Under the pieces are notes generated by a model. It did no database searches. It was not told the origin of the DNA and saw only the letters and a list, made by a program, of their open reading frames with translations. Below, piece after piece: positions 1 to 9,416 of a DNA stretch of 64,000 nt (position 1 is its first letter; each line of letters starts with the position of its first letter). The translations under genes and the position numbers were made by a program. Where the stretch lies: NCBI RefSeq assembly GCF_000204135.1, contig NC_015408.1:496001-560000 (forward strand), in the 5' to 3' direction. Source of the stretch: Chlamydia pecorum E58. GTDB taxonomy: Bacteria; Chlamydiota; Chlamydiia; Chlamydiales; Chlamydiaceae.

Positions 1-1
1 T

Positions 2-1360
2 GAAGACTACGAAAAAAATATCTTTTCTGCATTACAATGGTGTGGGATCCAGTGGGATGAAGGCCCTGATGTTGGGGGACCATACGGCCCTTATCGGCAA
101 TCCGAGCGCACAGAAATCTATAAAGAGTATGCACAGCTGTTGCTAAAGACGGATTATGCATATAAGTGCTTTGCAACTCCAAAGGAACTTGAGGAAATGC
201 GTGCAGTTGCGAGCACCTTAGGATACCGAGGGGGCTATGACCGTAGGTATCGTTACCTCTCTCCTGAGGAGGTTAATGCAAGAGAGCGTGCCGGACAGCC
301 CTATACAATCCGTCTGAAAGTGCCCCTTACTGGGGAGTGCGTATTTGAAGATTATAGCAAAGGAAGAGTCGCTTTCCCCTGGGCAGATGTAGATGACCAG
401 GTTTTGGTAAAATCTGATGGTTTCCCTACGTATCACTTTGCAAACGTTGTTGACGATCACCTTATGGGAATTACTCATGTCCTCAGAGGAGAGGAATGGT
501 TAAGTTCTACCCCTAAGCATCTTCTGCTTTATGAAGCTTTTGGTTGGCAGCCCCCAGTGTTTCTCCACATGCCTCTACTACTTAACCCAGATGGTTCGAA
601 GCTCTCTAAAAGAAAAAATCCAACATCTATTTTTTACTACCGTGATTCGGGATATGTAAAGGAAGCCTTCATAAACTTTCTAACGTTAATGGGTTATAGC
701 ATGGAAGGGGATGAGGAAATCTATTCCTTAGAGCATATTATCCAGAACTTTGATCCCAAGCGTATTGGGACATCAGGAGCAGTGTTTGACATACGCAAGC
801 TGGATTGGATGAACAAATATTACCTTAACCATAAGGATTCCCCAGAGGCATTGCTCATAGAGCTAAAGAAATGGTTGGTGAATGATGACTTTCTCTTAAA
901 AATTCTTCCCCTATGCATGTCACGAATCACCACGCTCGCAAACTTCGTTGAACTTTCAGCATTCTTCTTCTCTACAACCCCAGAATATACCATCGAGAAG
1001 CTCGTCCCCCCTACAATTTCTGCAGAGAAAGCAGCAATCCTGCTCTATAGCTACATCAAATATCTCGAAAAAGCTGATCTCTGGGTAAAAGATCAGTTTT
1101 ATCTTGGCTCCAAATGGCTCGCAGAAGCATTCCAAGTCCCTCATAAGAAGGCTGTGATTCCTTTGCTATACGTGGCTATTACAGGAGAGAAACAGGGCTT
1201 GCCTCTGTTTGACTCCTTGGAGATTCTAGGAAAATCCCGCGCAAGAGCTAGACTTTTTCATGCGCAGCAGGTACTTGGAGGCGTACCGAAAAAGACTCAG
1301 GCGCTTATTGATAAGGCACTGAACGCTGAGGACTTTTTCAATTGTAAACTTGAGCTGTAA
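2..1360 (+). CDS. gltX: Glutamyl-tRNA synthetase, 5' end cut off by the window
   Basis: This class I aminoacyl-tRNA synthetase charges tRNA-Glu in the cytosol. The frame is open from base 2, so the start codon and the HIGH signature lie upstream of the window. Visible landmarks are the GPYRQSER segment, the [11 protein letters not shown] stretch, and the KMSKS-equivalent SKLSKRK near codon 200 of the visible part, followed by the helical anticodon-binding domain. The last codons sit 2 bases from the stop of a minus-strand lipoprotein gene, so the two genes converge. No break is seen. The family assignment is secure. Confidence 0.95.
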   Translation, partial: EDYEKNIFSALQWCGIQWDEGPDVGGPYGPYRQSERTEIYKEYAQLLLKTDYAYKCFATPKELEEMRAVASTLGYRGGYDRRYRYLSPEEVNARERAGQPYTIRLKVPLTGECVFEDYSKGRVAFPWADVDDQVLVKSDGFPTYHFANVVDDHLMGITHVLRGEEWLSSTPKHLLLYEAFGWQPPVFLHMPLLLNPDGSKLSKRKNPTSIFYYRDSGYVKEAFINFLTLMGYSMEGDEEIYSLEHIIQNFDPKRIGTSGAVFDIRKLDWMNKYYLNHKDSPEALLIELKKWLVNDDFLLKILPLCMSRITTLANFVELSAFFFSTTPEYTIEKLVPPTISAEKAAILLYSYIKYLEKADLWVKDQFYLGSKWLAEAFQVPHKKAVIPLLYVAITGEKQGLPLFDSLEILGKSRARARLFHAQQVLGGVPKKTQALIDKALNAEDFFNCKLEL

Positions 1361-1362
1361 CC

Positions 1363-1560
1363 TTATTTAAAACAAGTAAGTCGTGAGTGAGAAGCTTGTA
1401 AAATTGCTTTGGCAAGGGAGAACTCCCAGCGCGTAGCTTTAGGAACCAAAGGATGCGCTCTTTTGGCTAAGACGTAGCTACGTTCAGGTGGCATATACGA
1501 ACACCCTACGGAAAATACAGAAAGTAGGAGAGTCAGGATAAGAAAAGAAAATCCTCGCAT
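1363..1560 (-). CDS. Small putative lipoprotein, 65 aa
   Basis: A short reading frame with a textbook lipoprotein signal: positive MRG, a hydrophobic stretch, and lipobox FSVGC with the acylated Cys near residue 20. The mature part is about 45 residues, basic, with one more Cys near the C-terminus. AGGGG lies 5-9 bases before the ATG and is a plausible ribosome binding site. It lies between gltX and the omcA leader, on the opposite strand. I do not recognise a family and its function is unknown. The signal peptide makes it more credible than a random ORF of this length. Confidence 0.6.
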   Translation of the reverse strand: MRGFSFLILTLLLSVFSVGCSYMPPERSYVLAKRAHPLVPKATRWEFSLAKAILQASHSRLTCFK

Positions 1561-1651
1561 TTTTCCCCTGTCTTAGTTTCTTCAATGTTAGAAAATTATT
1601 TTGTTATCATTCAACGATTTAATTCCTCATTTATAACTAGCGCTTATACAT

Positions 1652-1685
1652 AACAACCTGAGCTTTATAGGGTTGTTTTCTTTTA
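1652..1685 (+). terminator. Possible terminator in the gltX-omcA gap
   Basis: AACAACC and GGTTGTT form a 7-bp stem with an intervening loop of about 12 bases, followed by TTCTTTTAG. It could stop read-through from gltX before the omcA promoter. The rest of 1561-1961 is AT-rich and I see no gene in it, only this hairpin and the omcA promoter. Confidence 0.4.
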
Positions 1686-1829
1686 GTTTAGAATTTCTAT
1701 ATGCAATTTTTTCATTATAAAGACGTTGAGACTCAAAACCTCTCAACATAGATGTTTTCAGCACGTTGTTTTTTCACTGAATGCACTTTAAAAGTGGATT
1801 ATTCAAAAATATGATTTTACAAAAATGAT

Positions 1830-1858
1830 TTGATAAATTTTTTATTTTCATTTGTAAT
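1830..1858 (+). promoter_or_regulatory. Predicted sigma-66 promoter of omcA-omcB
   Basis: TTGATA and TGTAAT, each 5/6 to the -35 and -10 consensus, are separated by exactly 17 bases in an AT-rich region about 100 bases before omcA. Family knowledge says omcA/omcB are late genes read by the main sigma factor and held off early by EUO. An EUO site cannot be called by eye here. Confidence 0.5.
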
Positions 1859-1961
1859 ATAGCTTATATGAACGTGTTTTTTTAATTATTAAAAGCTTTG
1901 GGGGTTTTTAATAGTTAATAAGAGTTCATAATTCTTCTAATTAGAAAGGAGTTAAATTTTT

Positions 1962-2210
1962 ATGAAAAAAGCTGTTTTACTTGCTGCAATTTTTGGCATT
2001 TTCAGCTTAAGTAGCTGCTGTCGTATTATAGACTGTTGTTTTGAAGATCCATGTTCTCTTCCTTCCTCCTGTGTTCCTTGCAAAAATGTAAGCAATTCCT
2101 GTGGATCTTACAAACCTTCATGCTCAAAACCTTGTGGGGGAGATCAAGGACAACAACAAGGCCCACAGGCTAAAGGCTGTTCATCTGTTAACGGTAGCTG
2201 CAGACAGTAA
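1962..2210 (+). CDS. omcA: Small cysteine-rich outer membrane lipoprotein OmcA
   Basis: This 82-residue protein has a lipoprotein signal (MKKAVLL then LSSC, acylated Cys near residue 19). The mature part is unusually rich in Cys, as CC, CxxC and single Cys, and ends in a Gln/Gly-rich tail. It is the small partner of OmcB in the disulfide-crosslinked outer membrane complex that stiffens elementary bodies, which lack a thick peptidoglycan wall. AAGGAG lies about 10 bases before the ATG. omcB follows in the same direction after a 172-base gap containing a hairpin. The identity is firm from context and composition. Confidence 0.93.
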   Translation: MKKAVLLAAIFGIFSLSSCCRIIDCCFEDPCSLPSSCVPCKNVSNSCGSYKPSCSKPCGGDQGQQQGPQAKGCSSVNGSCRQ

Positions 2211-2243
2211 GGGGAGACCTTATCTGTTTACTTAAATTAATAG

Positions 2244-2277
2244 GGTAGTTAGGAAATAGACATACTTTCTAACTACC
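2244..2277 (+). other. Hairpin between omcA and omcB
   Basis: GGTAGTTAGGAA pairs with TTTCTAACTACC (12 bp including one G-T) around a 10-base loop. No T-run follows, so it is not a classical terminator. It could protect the 3' end of omcA mRNA or partly attenuate omcB. Confidence 0.5.
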
Positions 2278-2382
2278 TTGTACTAGTAAAACTGAATGTT
2301 AAGGGTAGGGATCCTTGCAAGCTTTAGATTCTTTACCCGATGGCAGAAGAAAAACTAACTATGTGATAGATAGGAGATCCCT

Positions 2383-4059
2383 ATGACCAAACTCATCAGA
2401 CGAGTAGTTACGGTTCTTGCGCTAACTAGTATGACGAGTTCCTTTGCCAGCGGGGGAATAGAGGCCGCTGTAGCAGAGTCTCTGATGACTAAAATTATTG
2501 CAAATGCAGAATCTAAGCCTGCAGCAGATCATAAAAAAGAAGCCAAGCATAATCGTAACAAAAAACATTCAAAAGCTACAAAACACAACAGCAGATCTAA
2601 CCCTTCATGTTGTGATAAAGAGTTCTTCCCTTGTGAAGAGAAGAATTGCCAACAAGTAGAGAGCCGACAAGAATCTTGCTTCGGTAAGATGTATTCCATA
2701 AAAGTGAATGACGATTGCAATGTAGAACTAAGTCAATCTGTTCCTGAATATGCAACAGTCGGATCTCCATATCCTATTGAAATTTTAGCGATTGGAAAAA
2801 AAGACTGCGTAAATGTTGTCATCACACAACAACTTCCTTGTGAAGCGGAATTTGTTAGCAGCGATCCTGAAACTACACTAACCGCAGATGGGAAATTGAT
2901 GTGGAAAATCGATCGTTTAGGACAAGGCGAAAGATGCAAAATTACTGTTTGGGTAAAGCCAATAAAAGAGGGCTGCTGTTTTACCGCAGCGACAGTATGT
3001 GCATGTCCAGAAATCCGCTCCTACACAAAATGCGGCCAACCTGCAATTTGTATTAAGCAAGAAGGCCCAGATTGCGCATGCCTAAGTTGCCCCGTACGTT
3101 ACAAAATCGAAGTAAGCAATACAGGCTCCGCAATTGCTCGTAACGTTGTTGTAGATAACCCTGTTCCAGACGGATTCTCTCACGCTTCTGGACAAAGGGT
3201 TCTTTCCTTCAACCTCGGTGATATGCACCCCGGTGAAAGTAAAGTCCTTTGTGTGGAATTTTGCCCTCAAAAAAGAGGACAAGTGACTAATGTCGCTACA
3301 GTGAGCTATTGTGGAGGCCATAAGTGTTCTGCAAACGTCATGACAGTAATTAATGAGCCTTGTGTCAATGTCACAATATCTGGAGTTGATTGGGCTTATG
3401 TATGCAAACCTGTAGAATACACAATCACAGTATCTAACCCTGGGGATCTTGTTCTCCGTAATGTTGTTGTTGAAGATAACCTTCCTGGATCTGCATTGAT
3501 CCTAGAAGCTGCAGGTGCAGAAATCTCTTGTAACAAAGCCGTATGGTGTATCAAAGAACTCTGCCCAGGAGAAACTCTACAGTTTAAAGTATTGGTAAAA
3601 GCTCAAGTCCCTGGACAGATCACCAGCCAGGTTGTTGTAAACTCCCAATCTGATTGTGGAGCTTGTACTTCTTGTGCAGATGCAACAACATATTGGAAAG
3701 GCTTAGCTGCTACTCACATGTGTGTAATCGATACAAATGACCCTATCTGTGTTGGAGAAAATACAGTATACCGCATTTGTATAACAAACCGTGGTTCTGC
3801 AGAAGATACGAATGTTTCTTTAATCCTGAAATTTTCTAAAGAACTTCAACCTATATCTTCCTCTGGCCCAACCAAAGGAACGATTTCTGGAAATACAGTA
3901 ATTTTTGATGCCTTACCCAAATTAGGTTCAAAAGAATCTGTAGAGTTTTCTGTAACGTTGAAAGGCGTTGCTCCTGGAGATGCTCGAGGAGAAGCCGTTC
4001 TTTCTTCTGATACACTCACTTCTCCAGTATCAGACGTAGAAAACACCCACGTGTATTAA
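2383..4059 (+). CDS. omcB: Large cysteine-rich periplasmic/outer membrane protein OmcB
   Basis: This 558-residue protein has a signal peptide (residues 1-22, ending FASG). A strongly basic Lys/His/Arg segment follows at about 50-71. The rest is a long Cys-rich region of repeated DUF11-like beta domains, with repeated VSNTGSA/VSNPGDL and related motifs. OmcB is the 60-kDa disulfide-linked envelope protein of elementary bodies. In several species its basic N-terminal part binds heparan sulfate on host cells. GGAG lies about 7 bases before the ATG. A strong terminator follows the gene. Its length matches the Chlamydophila group; the C. trachomatis protein is slightly shorter. Confidence 0.97.
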   Translation: MTKLIRRVVTVLALTSMTSSFASGGIEAAVAESLMTKIIANAESKPAADHKKEAKHNRNKKHSKATKHNSRSNPSCCDKEFFPCEEKNCQQVESRQESCFGKMYSIKVNDDCNVELSQSVPEYATVGSPYPIEILAIGKKDCVNVVITQQLPCEAEFVSSDPETTLTADGKLMWKIDRLGQGERCKITVWVKPIKEGCCFTAATVCACPEIRSYTKCGQPAICIKQEGPDCACLSCPVRYKIEVSNTGSAIARNVVVDNPVPDGFSHASGQRVLSFNLGDMHPGESKVLCVEFCPQKRGQVTNVATVSYCGGHKCSANVMTVINEPCVNVTISGVDWAYVCKPVEYTITVSNPGDLVLRNVVVEDNLPGSALILEAAGAEISCNKAVWCIKELCPGETLQFKVLVKAQVPGQITSQVVVNSQSDCGACTSCADATTYWKGLAATHMCVIDTNDPICVGENTVYRICITNRGSAEDTNVSLILKFSKELQPISSSGPTKGTISGNTVIFDALPKLGSKESVEFSVTLKGVAPGDARGEAVLSSDTLTSPVSDVENTHVY

Positions 4060-4111
4060 AATGTGATTAAACGAGTTTTCTACTCGTTACACCATTTGTA
4101 TTAAAAAAGAG

Positions 4112-4147
4112 CCGCCTAGAAGAGATTTCTTCTAGGCGGTTTTTTTC
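4112..4147 (+). terminator. Rho-independent terminator of omcA-omcB
   Basis: CCGCCTAGAAG and CTTCTAGGCGG form a perfect 11-bp stem with a 6-base loop, followed by a run of T. It lies 53 bases after the omcB stop. Confidence 0.9.
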
Positions 4148-4259
4148 TTTGCACAGGAAAACTAAGAGAATGTACAGCAGTATGTCATTTAAATTTTTTA
4201 ATAAAATGTTTACTTGTGTAAACTTTTATTTTCAAATTTTTTTTTGAGGAGAAGAAAGT

Positions 4260-4832
4260 ATGGCATCCAGTATTGACGCCCCAAGAAATGACGTTAATCC
4301 AGCGACTGGATTAAACCCAGCAGCTCCTAATACAGTGGACAGTATCTCAGTAAAAGTAGACAGGATCCCAGATGTTGTAAAAGTATCTATGGTAAATGTG
4401 ATGCTTAATTGGGTGCGGGAAAAGATCGTAGATCCAGTAAGAAACTCTGCGTTTGTAAAGTCCCGAGCTGTGCAAATTACAATTATGGTTTTGGGAGTCA
4501 TCCTTGTCGCAGGAGGATTGGTTCTATTGTTGACTCTTCACAGCCATATTGGTAATACCGCGTTTCTCTTTATCATTCCTGCTGTAGTTGGTTTGATTAA
4601 ATTATTAATTACCTCCTTCTGTTTGGGAGAGTCGTGCTCTTTAGAGAAGTGGAAAGTTTTTAGAGATTGGGCAGGGGTTTTAGAAGATCAGTTTGACAAT
4701 GGGCTATTAGATGGATCTAATCAAATCTTTGTAGATTCAAATCGAGATATCAGACGTCCAGGAAGTGGAGGTAGTGGGGGTGTGTCTGCATCAGGAGCTT
4801 TGGAACAAGTAGCAAACATTGTTATGAATTAA
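4260..4832 (+). CDS. crpA: CrpA-type inclusion membrane protein
   Basis: This 190-residue protein lies directly after omcB, the position of the '15 kDa cysteine-rich protein' CrpA (CT442 in C. trachomatis), which sits in the inclusion membrane. Two hydrophobic segments at about 75-95 and 100-118, split by a short HSHIGN turn, give the bilobed profile of Inc proteins. The N-terminus is polar with no cleavable signal, as for type III-secreted proteins. A Gly/Ser-rich stretch lies near the C-terminus. Only two Cys are present, both near residues 120-125, so the historic name is misleading here. GAGGAG lies about 9 bases before the ATG. Confidence 0.8.
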   Translation: MASSIDAPRNDVNPATGLNPAAPNTVDSISVKVDRIPDVVKVSMVNVMLNWVREKIVDPVRNSAFVKSRAVQITIMVLGVILVAGGLVLLLTLHSHIGNTAFLFIIPAVVGLIKLLITSFCLGESCSLEKWKVFRDWAGVLEDQFDNGLLDGSNQIFVDSNRDIRRPGSGGSGGVSASGALEQVANIVMN

Positions 4833-4848
4833 CGATCTTTATAGGAAG

Positions 4849-4873
4849 ATAAGGAGGTAATAAGCCTCCTTAT
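4849..4873. terminator. Possible shared hairpin between crpA and tsp
   Basis: ATAAGGAGG and CCTCCTTAT form a perfect 9-bp stem with a 7-base loop between the convergent genes, overlapping the tsp stop codon. T-runs are weak on both sides, so its strength as a terminator is doubtful. Confidence 0.4.
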
Positions 4874-6822
4874 TTAGAGGACAAAAGAAGTTGTTGAGAA
4901 CGAAGAAGAATCATATCTTTTAAAATATTTACAGATTCTTCCATTTGTAGGTCATTCGTTCCATAGGAGTCACACTCTTCCCTAAGAGACTTTAATTGAG
5001 AGAGAAACGCTTGATAGTTTTTGTTCATTTCCAATCTCTGTTTGCTATTTTGTACAAGTTGGGGAAGCATTTCTTTCCAGACAGTTTCTTGCTTTTGTAA
5101 GTTAGGAAGATAATATTTTTGAAACCAAGGACGCGTATGGCTATCTATATCGTCTAAAGTATCCTTCAAAACATTTTCACATGTATCCGAAGGAAGAGCA
5201 TAGTCTAAAAACTTTTCTCCTAAGGGTTCTTCAGCATAGCGTGAAGAAACAAGAATGTCGGATTTAACTCCTTGAAGCTGTGTGGATTTCCCTGAAGGAG
5301 AATAGTATTTCCCCACAGTGACTTTAAAAAAATCTTCCTGAGAAGGGTCTCCTGTAATCGTTTGGTGTTGGATAGTTCCCTTGCCATAAGTTTGCTCATC
5401 TCCAACAATCACGGCAACACCATAATCTTGCAAGGTCTGAGCAACAATCTCTGCTGCAGAGGCAGAACTCTTAGAAACTAAAATGGTAAGAGGACCATCA
5501 TAGAACTTTTTCGGTGAGACAGTACGGTATCGCTTTATACTCCCATCTGCATAACGAGAAACAACAACAACACCGTTTGTCATGAATAAGCCAGAAACTT
5601 TAATAGCTTGAGATAAAAATCCTCCTGTGTTTTCTCGAATATCAAGAACTAGACCTAGAAGATTTTTATCTTGAAGATTTTGAATGGCCCGTCGTAAATC
5701 TTGTTCGCTAGAGATCTGATGCTCTCCCTCATAAAAGGAATGGAGAGTAATTTTCCCAATTACTCCATTGCCAAAGGGCTCATAAGAAACATCTACACGG
5801 CGATCTTCTAAAAGAATTTTTTCTCTCTTCAAAGATACGGTAGTGTCTCCAGAGAGGGTATGCATATCTAAAATCACCGAAGAGCCCTCCTTCCCACGAA
5901 GGTAGTCCAAAACTTTGCGGAAAGAAAGATTTTCAATGCTCTTTCCATCTACACGATAGATAATATCTCCTACATGCATCTGCCCATTCTTTTCTGCAGG
6001 GCCTCCGGGTAAGATCTCTTTTACAACCACACCATCAATGTCCTCTTTAAGAACCACACCGATCCCACACATCCCTTTCTCAAGCTGAATCCGCATTGCT
6101 AAAGCTTCTTCTTTACTAAAGTAGGCCGTATGGGCATCTAAGCTATGGGCGATAGATTTGATAACACGAACATGGAAATGATGCGCTTCTTCATCTGGGG
6201 ACATCGGAGTTCCAAAATCATCAAAGCCAAGATAGGCATTTTCAATGTTTTCTTGCTGGCGTATGCACAAAGCCACAAGAGAAGCTTCTTTATTTTGATA
6301 GCGTTGTTTAGGAGCCCCAGATAAATAGAGTGCAATATGAGAAAGAAGATTGTGGCGTTGACGTTCTTTTAATTCAGAAAGTGAGGTCGCCCATTGAGAG
6401 TTTTTCTTAGGGATTTCATAAGAAGAAGCTTCAAGGACTAGTTGTTCGGGATTTGAACACCACTCCTTTCTCCACTGACGTGCACGAAGGATACTTTCCT
6501 GAACGACATGGTTTATATTGCGATACACATGAAAATCATTTGCCTTGTAACTTTTTAATAACTGTTTCTTAATTTCTGGAGATTGAGTAAATGCGAAGAC
6601 TTCTTTTTTCGTAAGATAAGATTTAAAGGGATCAAAAGATTGGATATAACACATAATTGAACGAGATAAGATATTCTCGTTCAATTCCTGTGTATCCACA
6701 TGGTGCTCTATAAGCTTATCCACAGTGGTTTGAATATCTTCCTCACGTAAATACTCCAAGGAAAAAGAAAGATTCGGAAGTAAAGAAAGAAAAAGAAAGC
6801 AAAGACGAACGATAGTTTTCAT
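4870..6822 (-). CDS. tsp: Tail-specific protease (S41 family, PDZ domain)
   Basis: This is a Tsp/Prc-type periplasmic C-terminal processing protease, ortholog of CT441. I place the start at the internal ATG at 6822 because a signal peptide follows directly (KTIVRLCFLFLSLL), giving 650 residues. The 15 codons of open frame upstream look non-coding. A PDZ domain (GIGVVLKED to GDIIYRVDG) lies near the middle. The S41 catalytic core has the Ser in SKSSASAAE and the Lys in TYGKGTIQ. A C-terminal DUF3340-like region follows. It converges on crpA. The C. trachomatis homolog can cleave host proteins when released, but for this one that is inference. Confidence 0.93.
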   Translation of the reverse strand: MKTIVRLCFLFLSLLPNLSFSLEYLREEDIQTTVDKLIEHHVDTQELNENILSRSIMCYIQSFDPFKSYLTKKEVFAFTQSPEIKKQLLKSYKANDFHVYRNINHVVQESILRARQWRKEWCSNPEQLVLEASSYEIPKKNSQWATSLSELKERQRHNLLSHIALYLSGAPKQRYQNKEASLVALCIRQQENIENAYLGFDDFGTPMSPDEEAHHFHVRVIKSIAHSLDAHTAYFSKEEALAMRIQLEKGMCGIGVVLKEDIDGVVVKEILPGGPAEKNGQMHVGDIIYRVDGKSIENLSFRKVLDYLRGKEGSSVILDMHTLSGDTTVSLKREKILLEDRRVDVSYEPFGNGVIGKITLHSFYEGEHQISSEQDLRRAIQNLQDKNLLGLVLDIRENTGGFLSQAIKVSGLFMTNGVVVVSRYADGSIKRYRTVSPKKFYDGPLTILVSKSSASAAEIVAQTLQDYGVAVIVGDEQTYGKGTIQHQTITGDPSQEDFFKVTVGKYYSPSGKSTQLQGVKSDILVSSRYAEEPLGEKFLDYALPSDTCENVLKDTLDDIDSHTRPWFQKYYLPNLQKQETVWKEMLPQLVQNSKQRLEMNKNYQAFLSQLKSLREECDSYGTNDLQMEESVNILKDMILLRSQQLLLSSK

Positions 6823-6945
6823 TACGAATATCTGCCTCGTTTTAGTAGGTATTCGTAACATCGACACAAAGTGAATGAACTTGAGCAGACTTTTTCTAAA
6901 AAAAGAAAAGCTTCCTAATCACAAATGAGTTAGCAAGAATTTTTT

Positions 6946-7236
6946 TTATGGATAAGCCACATTGAGGGGAGTAGGATGACTATAATGGAACAAATCATAG
7001 ACTGTATTGACAATCAAGATCCCCAAAGCAATAAAAATTAATAGAGAACCAATAATGAAATATGCTCCAGAAAAGGGAAGAGTAACTTGAGATACGAAGC
7101 TTAGGCCACAAAGTCCCATAGCAAATAGAAAAAAGATCAAAGCTGAAGCAATCATTACCACTGAACGCGAAGCTGATAAAAGCTCTGTTTGATGATTCCT
7201 AGGTAAAAATTGAGAAGAAGCACACGCTATGGTCAT
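6946..7236 (-). CDS. Small bilobed membrane protein, Inc candidate
   Basis: This 96-residue protein has two long hydrophobic segments at about 25-48 and 54-78, separated by a short turn (SQVTLPFSG), which is the bilobed profile of chlamydial inclusion membrane proteins. The position just upstream of tsp matches CT440, listed among Inc candidates. The N-terminal 24 residues are polar and lack a Sec signal. No enzymatic motif is seen. The role is inferred only from the membrane profile and position. Confidence 0.7.
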   Translation of the reverse strand: MTIACASSQFLPRNHQTELLSASRSVVMIASALIFFLFAMGLCGLSFVSQVTLPFSGAYFIIGSLLIFIALGILIVNTVYDLFHYSHPTPLNVAYP

Positions 7237-7351
7237 GAAAATCCTAACCTAAACCTACACATATCACATAATAGTATACCTAAGGAACTCCTAAGAAAAC
7301 ACTTAAAATAAAATATTGATTTTGGTGTAGTAAAGAGAATCCTTAATCAGG

Positions 7352-8302
7352 ATGTTTATGTGGCGTTCCCATTTCTATAAGTTTTTTTTCTATAGCACCT
7401 TAGCTACGAGCTTCCTATGGGGAAAGGAAGCCTTTCCCTGGGAAGAACGTAAACATTTGACCTTCCTAGGAAGCCCTTTTGTAGATGCGGTTCTCGAAGT
7501 AAATAGCGAATTTATCCACAAATGCTCCTTTGAAATTGGAGAGGTATATCCTGTAGATGTTTTAAAGATTCAAGAGATTTTTTCACTTTATAAAATGACA
7601 TTTCCTGAAGCTAATGTTGTTATAAAAAGAAAGGAGCCTCTAAATCTCTCTCCAGAGCAGCTCTCAAGTTTGGGAATTTCTTGTAGGAGGAATCTTGAGA
7701 GTCCAGTACCTCAAGTCTCAGAAGAAGGCCCTGCTTTGCAACACGTAGAGCAGCTGCGGTTAATTCTTCGGTGCCCTCCTTATCTAGATACTTTAGTTTA
7801 CGCTTCCCAGATCACTCAGACTTTTTCTCAAAAGAATATTTATGCAGACCTTCTTTCTTTAAAAGGCCATGTGCTTATCGATGGACAGCTTCTGCTTTAT
7901 GGAGACTGTTTAGAGAAAGCTCTCCGAGAGGCGAATCATAAACATAATCTTGTGCTTTTAGATCTTTGCGATCTTCAGGTCAACGCAATGTTTTTATCAC
8001 GCCTATGGGGGTTATTAGAGTTAGTAGATGTAATATTTCTTTCAGAATTCTCAGAACAGGCTTTTCTCAAGATCCCCGATATAGCTCAAGCCTCTCGGTT
8101 CCTTGCACGCATGGTTCCTACAGTATTTATCTATAGCCAAGATACTCTGCGCATTCTTTATAAAGAAAAAGAAGTGAGTTACCCCTGTAGTAAAGAACTT
8201 CTTCCAAAACTTATCACGGGGTTTCTTTTCGGCTATATGAACCAAGGCTCTCTAGAATATTGTCTGAATTGTGCACAATCTCTTTTAGAAGAAAGAAGCT
8301 AG
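7352..8302 (+). CDS. Degenerate PfkB/ribokinase-fold protein, predicted non-catalytic
   Basis: The 316-residue protein starts with a hydrophobic stretch (about 8-24), then shows a ribokinase-like layout. GSPFVDAVLEV near residue 40 resembles the GNAxVD start of PfkB sugar/nucleoside kinases. LKGHVLIDGQLL and VLLDLCDLQVN resemble the middle strands, and GFLFGYMNQGSLEYCL near the end matches the helix after the catalytic loop. The anion-hole motif DTxGAGD that should precede that helix is replaced by CSKELLPK, so phosphotransfer is unlikely. The ATG at 7358 has AGGA upstream and is an equally good start. Fold assignment by eye is moderately sure; the function is unknown. Confidence 0.6.
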   Translation: MFMWRSHFYKFFFYSTLATSFLWGKEAFPWEERKHLTFLGSPFVDAVLEVNSEFIHKCSFEIGEVYPVDVLKIQEIFSLYKMTFPEANVVIKRKEPLNLSPEQLSSLGISCRRNLESPVPQVSEEGPALQHVEQLRLILRCPPYLDTLVYASQITQTFSQKNIYADLLSLKGHVLIDGQLLLYGDCLEKALREANHKHNLVLLDLCDLQVNAMFLSRLWGLLELVDVIFLSEFSEQAFLKIPDIAQASRFLARMVPTVFIYSQDTLRILYKEKEVSYPCSKELLPKLITGFLFGYMNQGSLEYCLNCAQSLLEERS

Positions 8303-8498
8303 AATAACTAGAATAAAAAATAGCCTATCCTTTTTTTAAGGAAGTTATTTAAAGTTGTGTTTTTTCTGAAAAGAATATTTCATTTTTGAAACAAGGAAAT
8401 TTCTCTCCTATTCATTAGAAAAATAAGGCCTTGCCAACAAAGAGAAGCATACTCTATATTTTCCTGCTTGTAGTAGTAAGGTTGAATCGAGAGAATAC

Positions 8499-8870
8499 AT
8501 GCCAACCATCAATCAATTAATTCGTAAAAAACGAAGATCTTCTGAAGGAAGAAGGAAGTCTCCAGCATTGCAGAAGTGTCCTCAGCGTCGAGGGGTATGT
8601 CTTCAAGTAAAGACAAAAACTCCTAAAAAACCAAACTCAGCTTTGCGAAAGGTCGCTTGGGTCCGTCTTTCCAATGGCCAAGAGGTAATTGCTTATATCG
8701 GTGGAGAGGGACATAACTTACAAGAGCACAGTATTGTGCTTGTGCAGGGCGGAAGAGTGAAGGATTTGCCTGGCGTACGTTATCATATTGTTCGTGGTGC
8801 GTTAGATTGTGCCGCAGTAAAAAATAGAAAGCAAAGTCGTTCTCGATATGGCGCAAAGCGTCCTAAGTAA
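8499..8870 (+). CDS. rpsL: 30S ribosomal protein S12
   Basis: This 123-residue protein has the universal [11 protein letters not shown] and [12 protein letters not shown] signatures. It lies at the decoding centre of the small subunit. The two Lys residues whose mutation gives streptomycin resistance (in PKKPNS and RVKDLPG) are wild type. It is first gene of the rpsL-rpsG-fusA-rpsJ string, with rpsG 39 bases downstream. The family call is certain. Confidence 0.98.
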   Translation: MPTINQLIRKKRRSSEGRRKSPALQKCPQRRGVCLQVKTKTPKKPNSALRKVAWVRLSNGQEVIAYIGGEGHNLQEHSIVLVQGGRVKDLPGVRYHIVRGALDCAAVKNRKQSRSRYGAKRPK

Positions 8871-8909
8871 AATAGTTTTCAGGAAGACAGAAGGTAGAGG
8901 TTAAGTAAT

Positions 8910-9383
8910 ATGTCAAGACGGCATGCCGCAGAAAAGCGAAATATTCCCGGGGATCCTGTTTATGGGAGCGTAACTTTGGAGAGGTTTATCAATAAAGTTA
9001 TGTTGCATGGGAAAAAGAGCATAGCCAGAAAAATCGTGTATTCTGCTTTAGAGCGCTTTTCTAAAAAGCTTGGTGTGGAGAATACTCTAGAAGCTTTTGA
9101 AGAAGCTCTTGAGAATGCAAAGCCTATTTTAGAAGTGCGTTCTCGACGTGTTGGTGGAGCTACATATCAGGTTCCTGTAGAGGTTGCGCCAGAAAGAAGG
9201 AATTGCTTGGCTATGCAGTGGATTATCAAGCATGCGAGGGTTAAACCAGGAAAGTCTATGGAAGTTGGGTTGGCAGCAGAGCTTGTGGATTGTTTTAACA
9301 AGCAAGGGGCGACGATTAAAAAGCGTGAGGACACCCATCGTATGGCTGAAGCTAATAAGGCGTTTGCTCACTATAAGTGGTAA
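8910..9383 (+). CDS. rpsG: 30S ribosomal protein S7
   Basis: This 157-residue protein starts MSRRHAAEKR and contains the family motifs GGATYQVPVEV and RKKREDTHRMAEANKAFAHYKW-type C-terminus. It nucleates assembly of the 3' domain of 16S rRNA and contacts tRNA in the E site. It lies between rpsL and fusA in the classic str operon order, spaced 39 and 33 bases. Nothing unusual. Confidence 0.98.
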   Translation: MSRRHAAEKRNIPGDPVYGSVTLERFINKVMLHGKKSIARKIVYSALERFSKKLGVENTLEAFEEALENAKPILEVRSRRVGGATYQVPVEVAPERRNCLAMQWIIKHARVKPGKSMEVGLAAELVDCFNKQGATIKKREDTHRMAEANKAFAHYKW

Positions 9384-9416
9384 GTCGAAGTTGTTTTAAG
9401 GAGATCGTAAAGGTTC

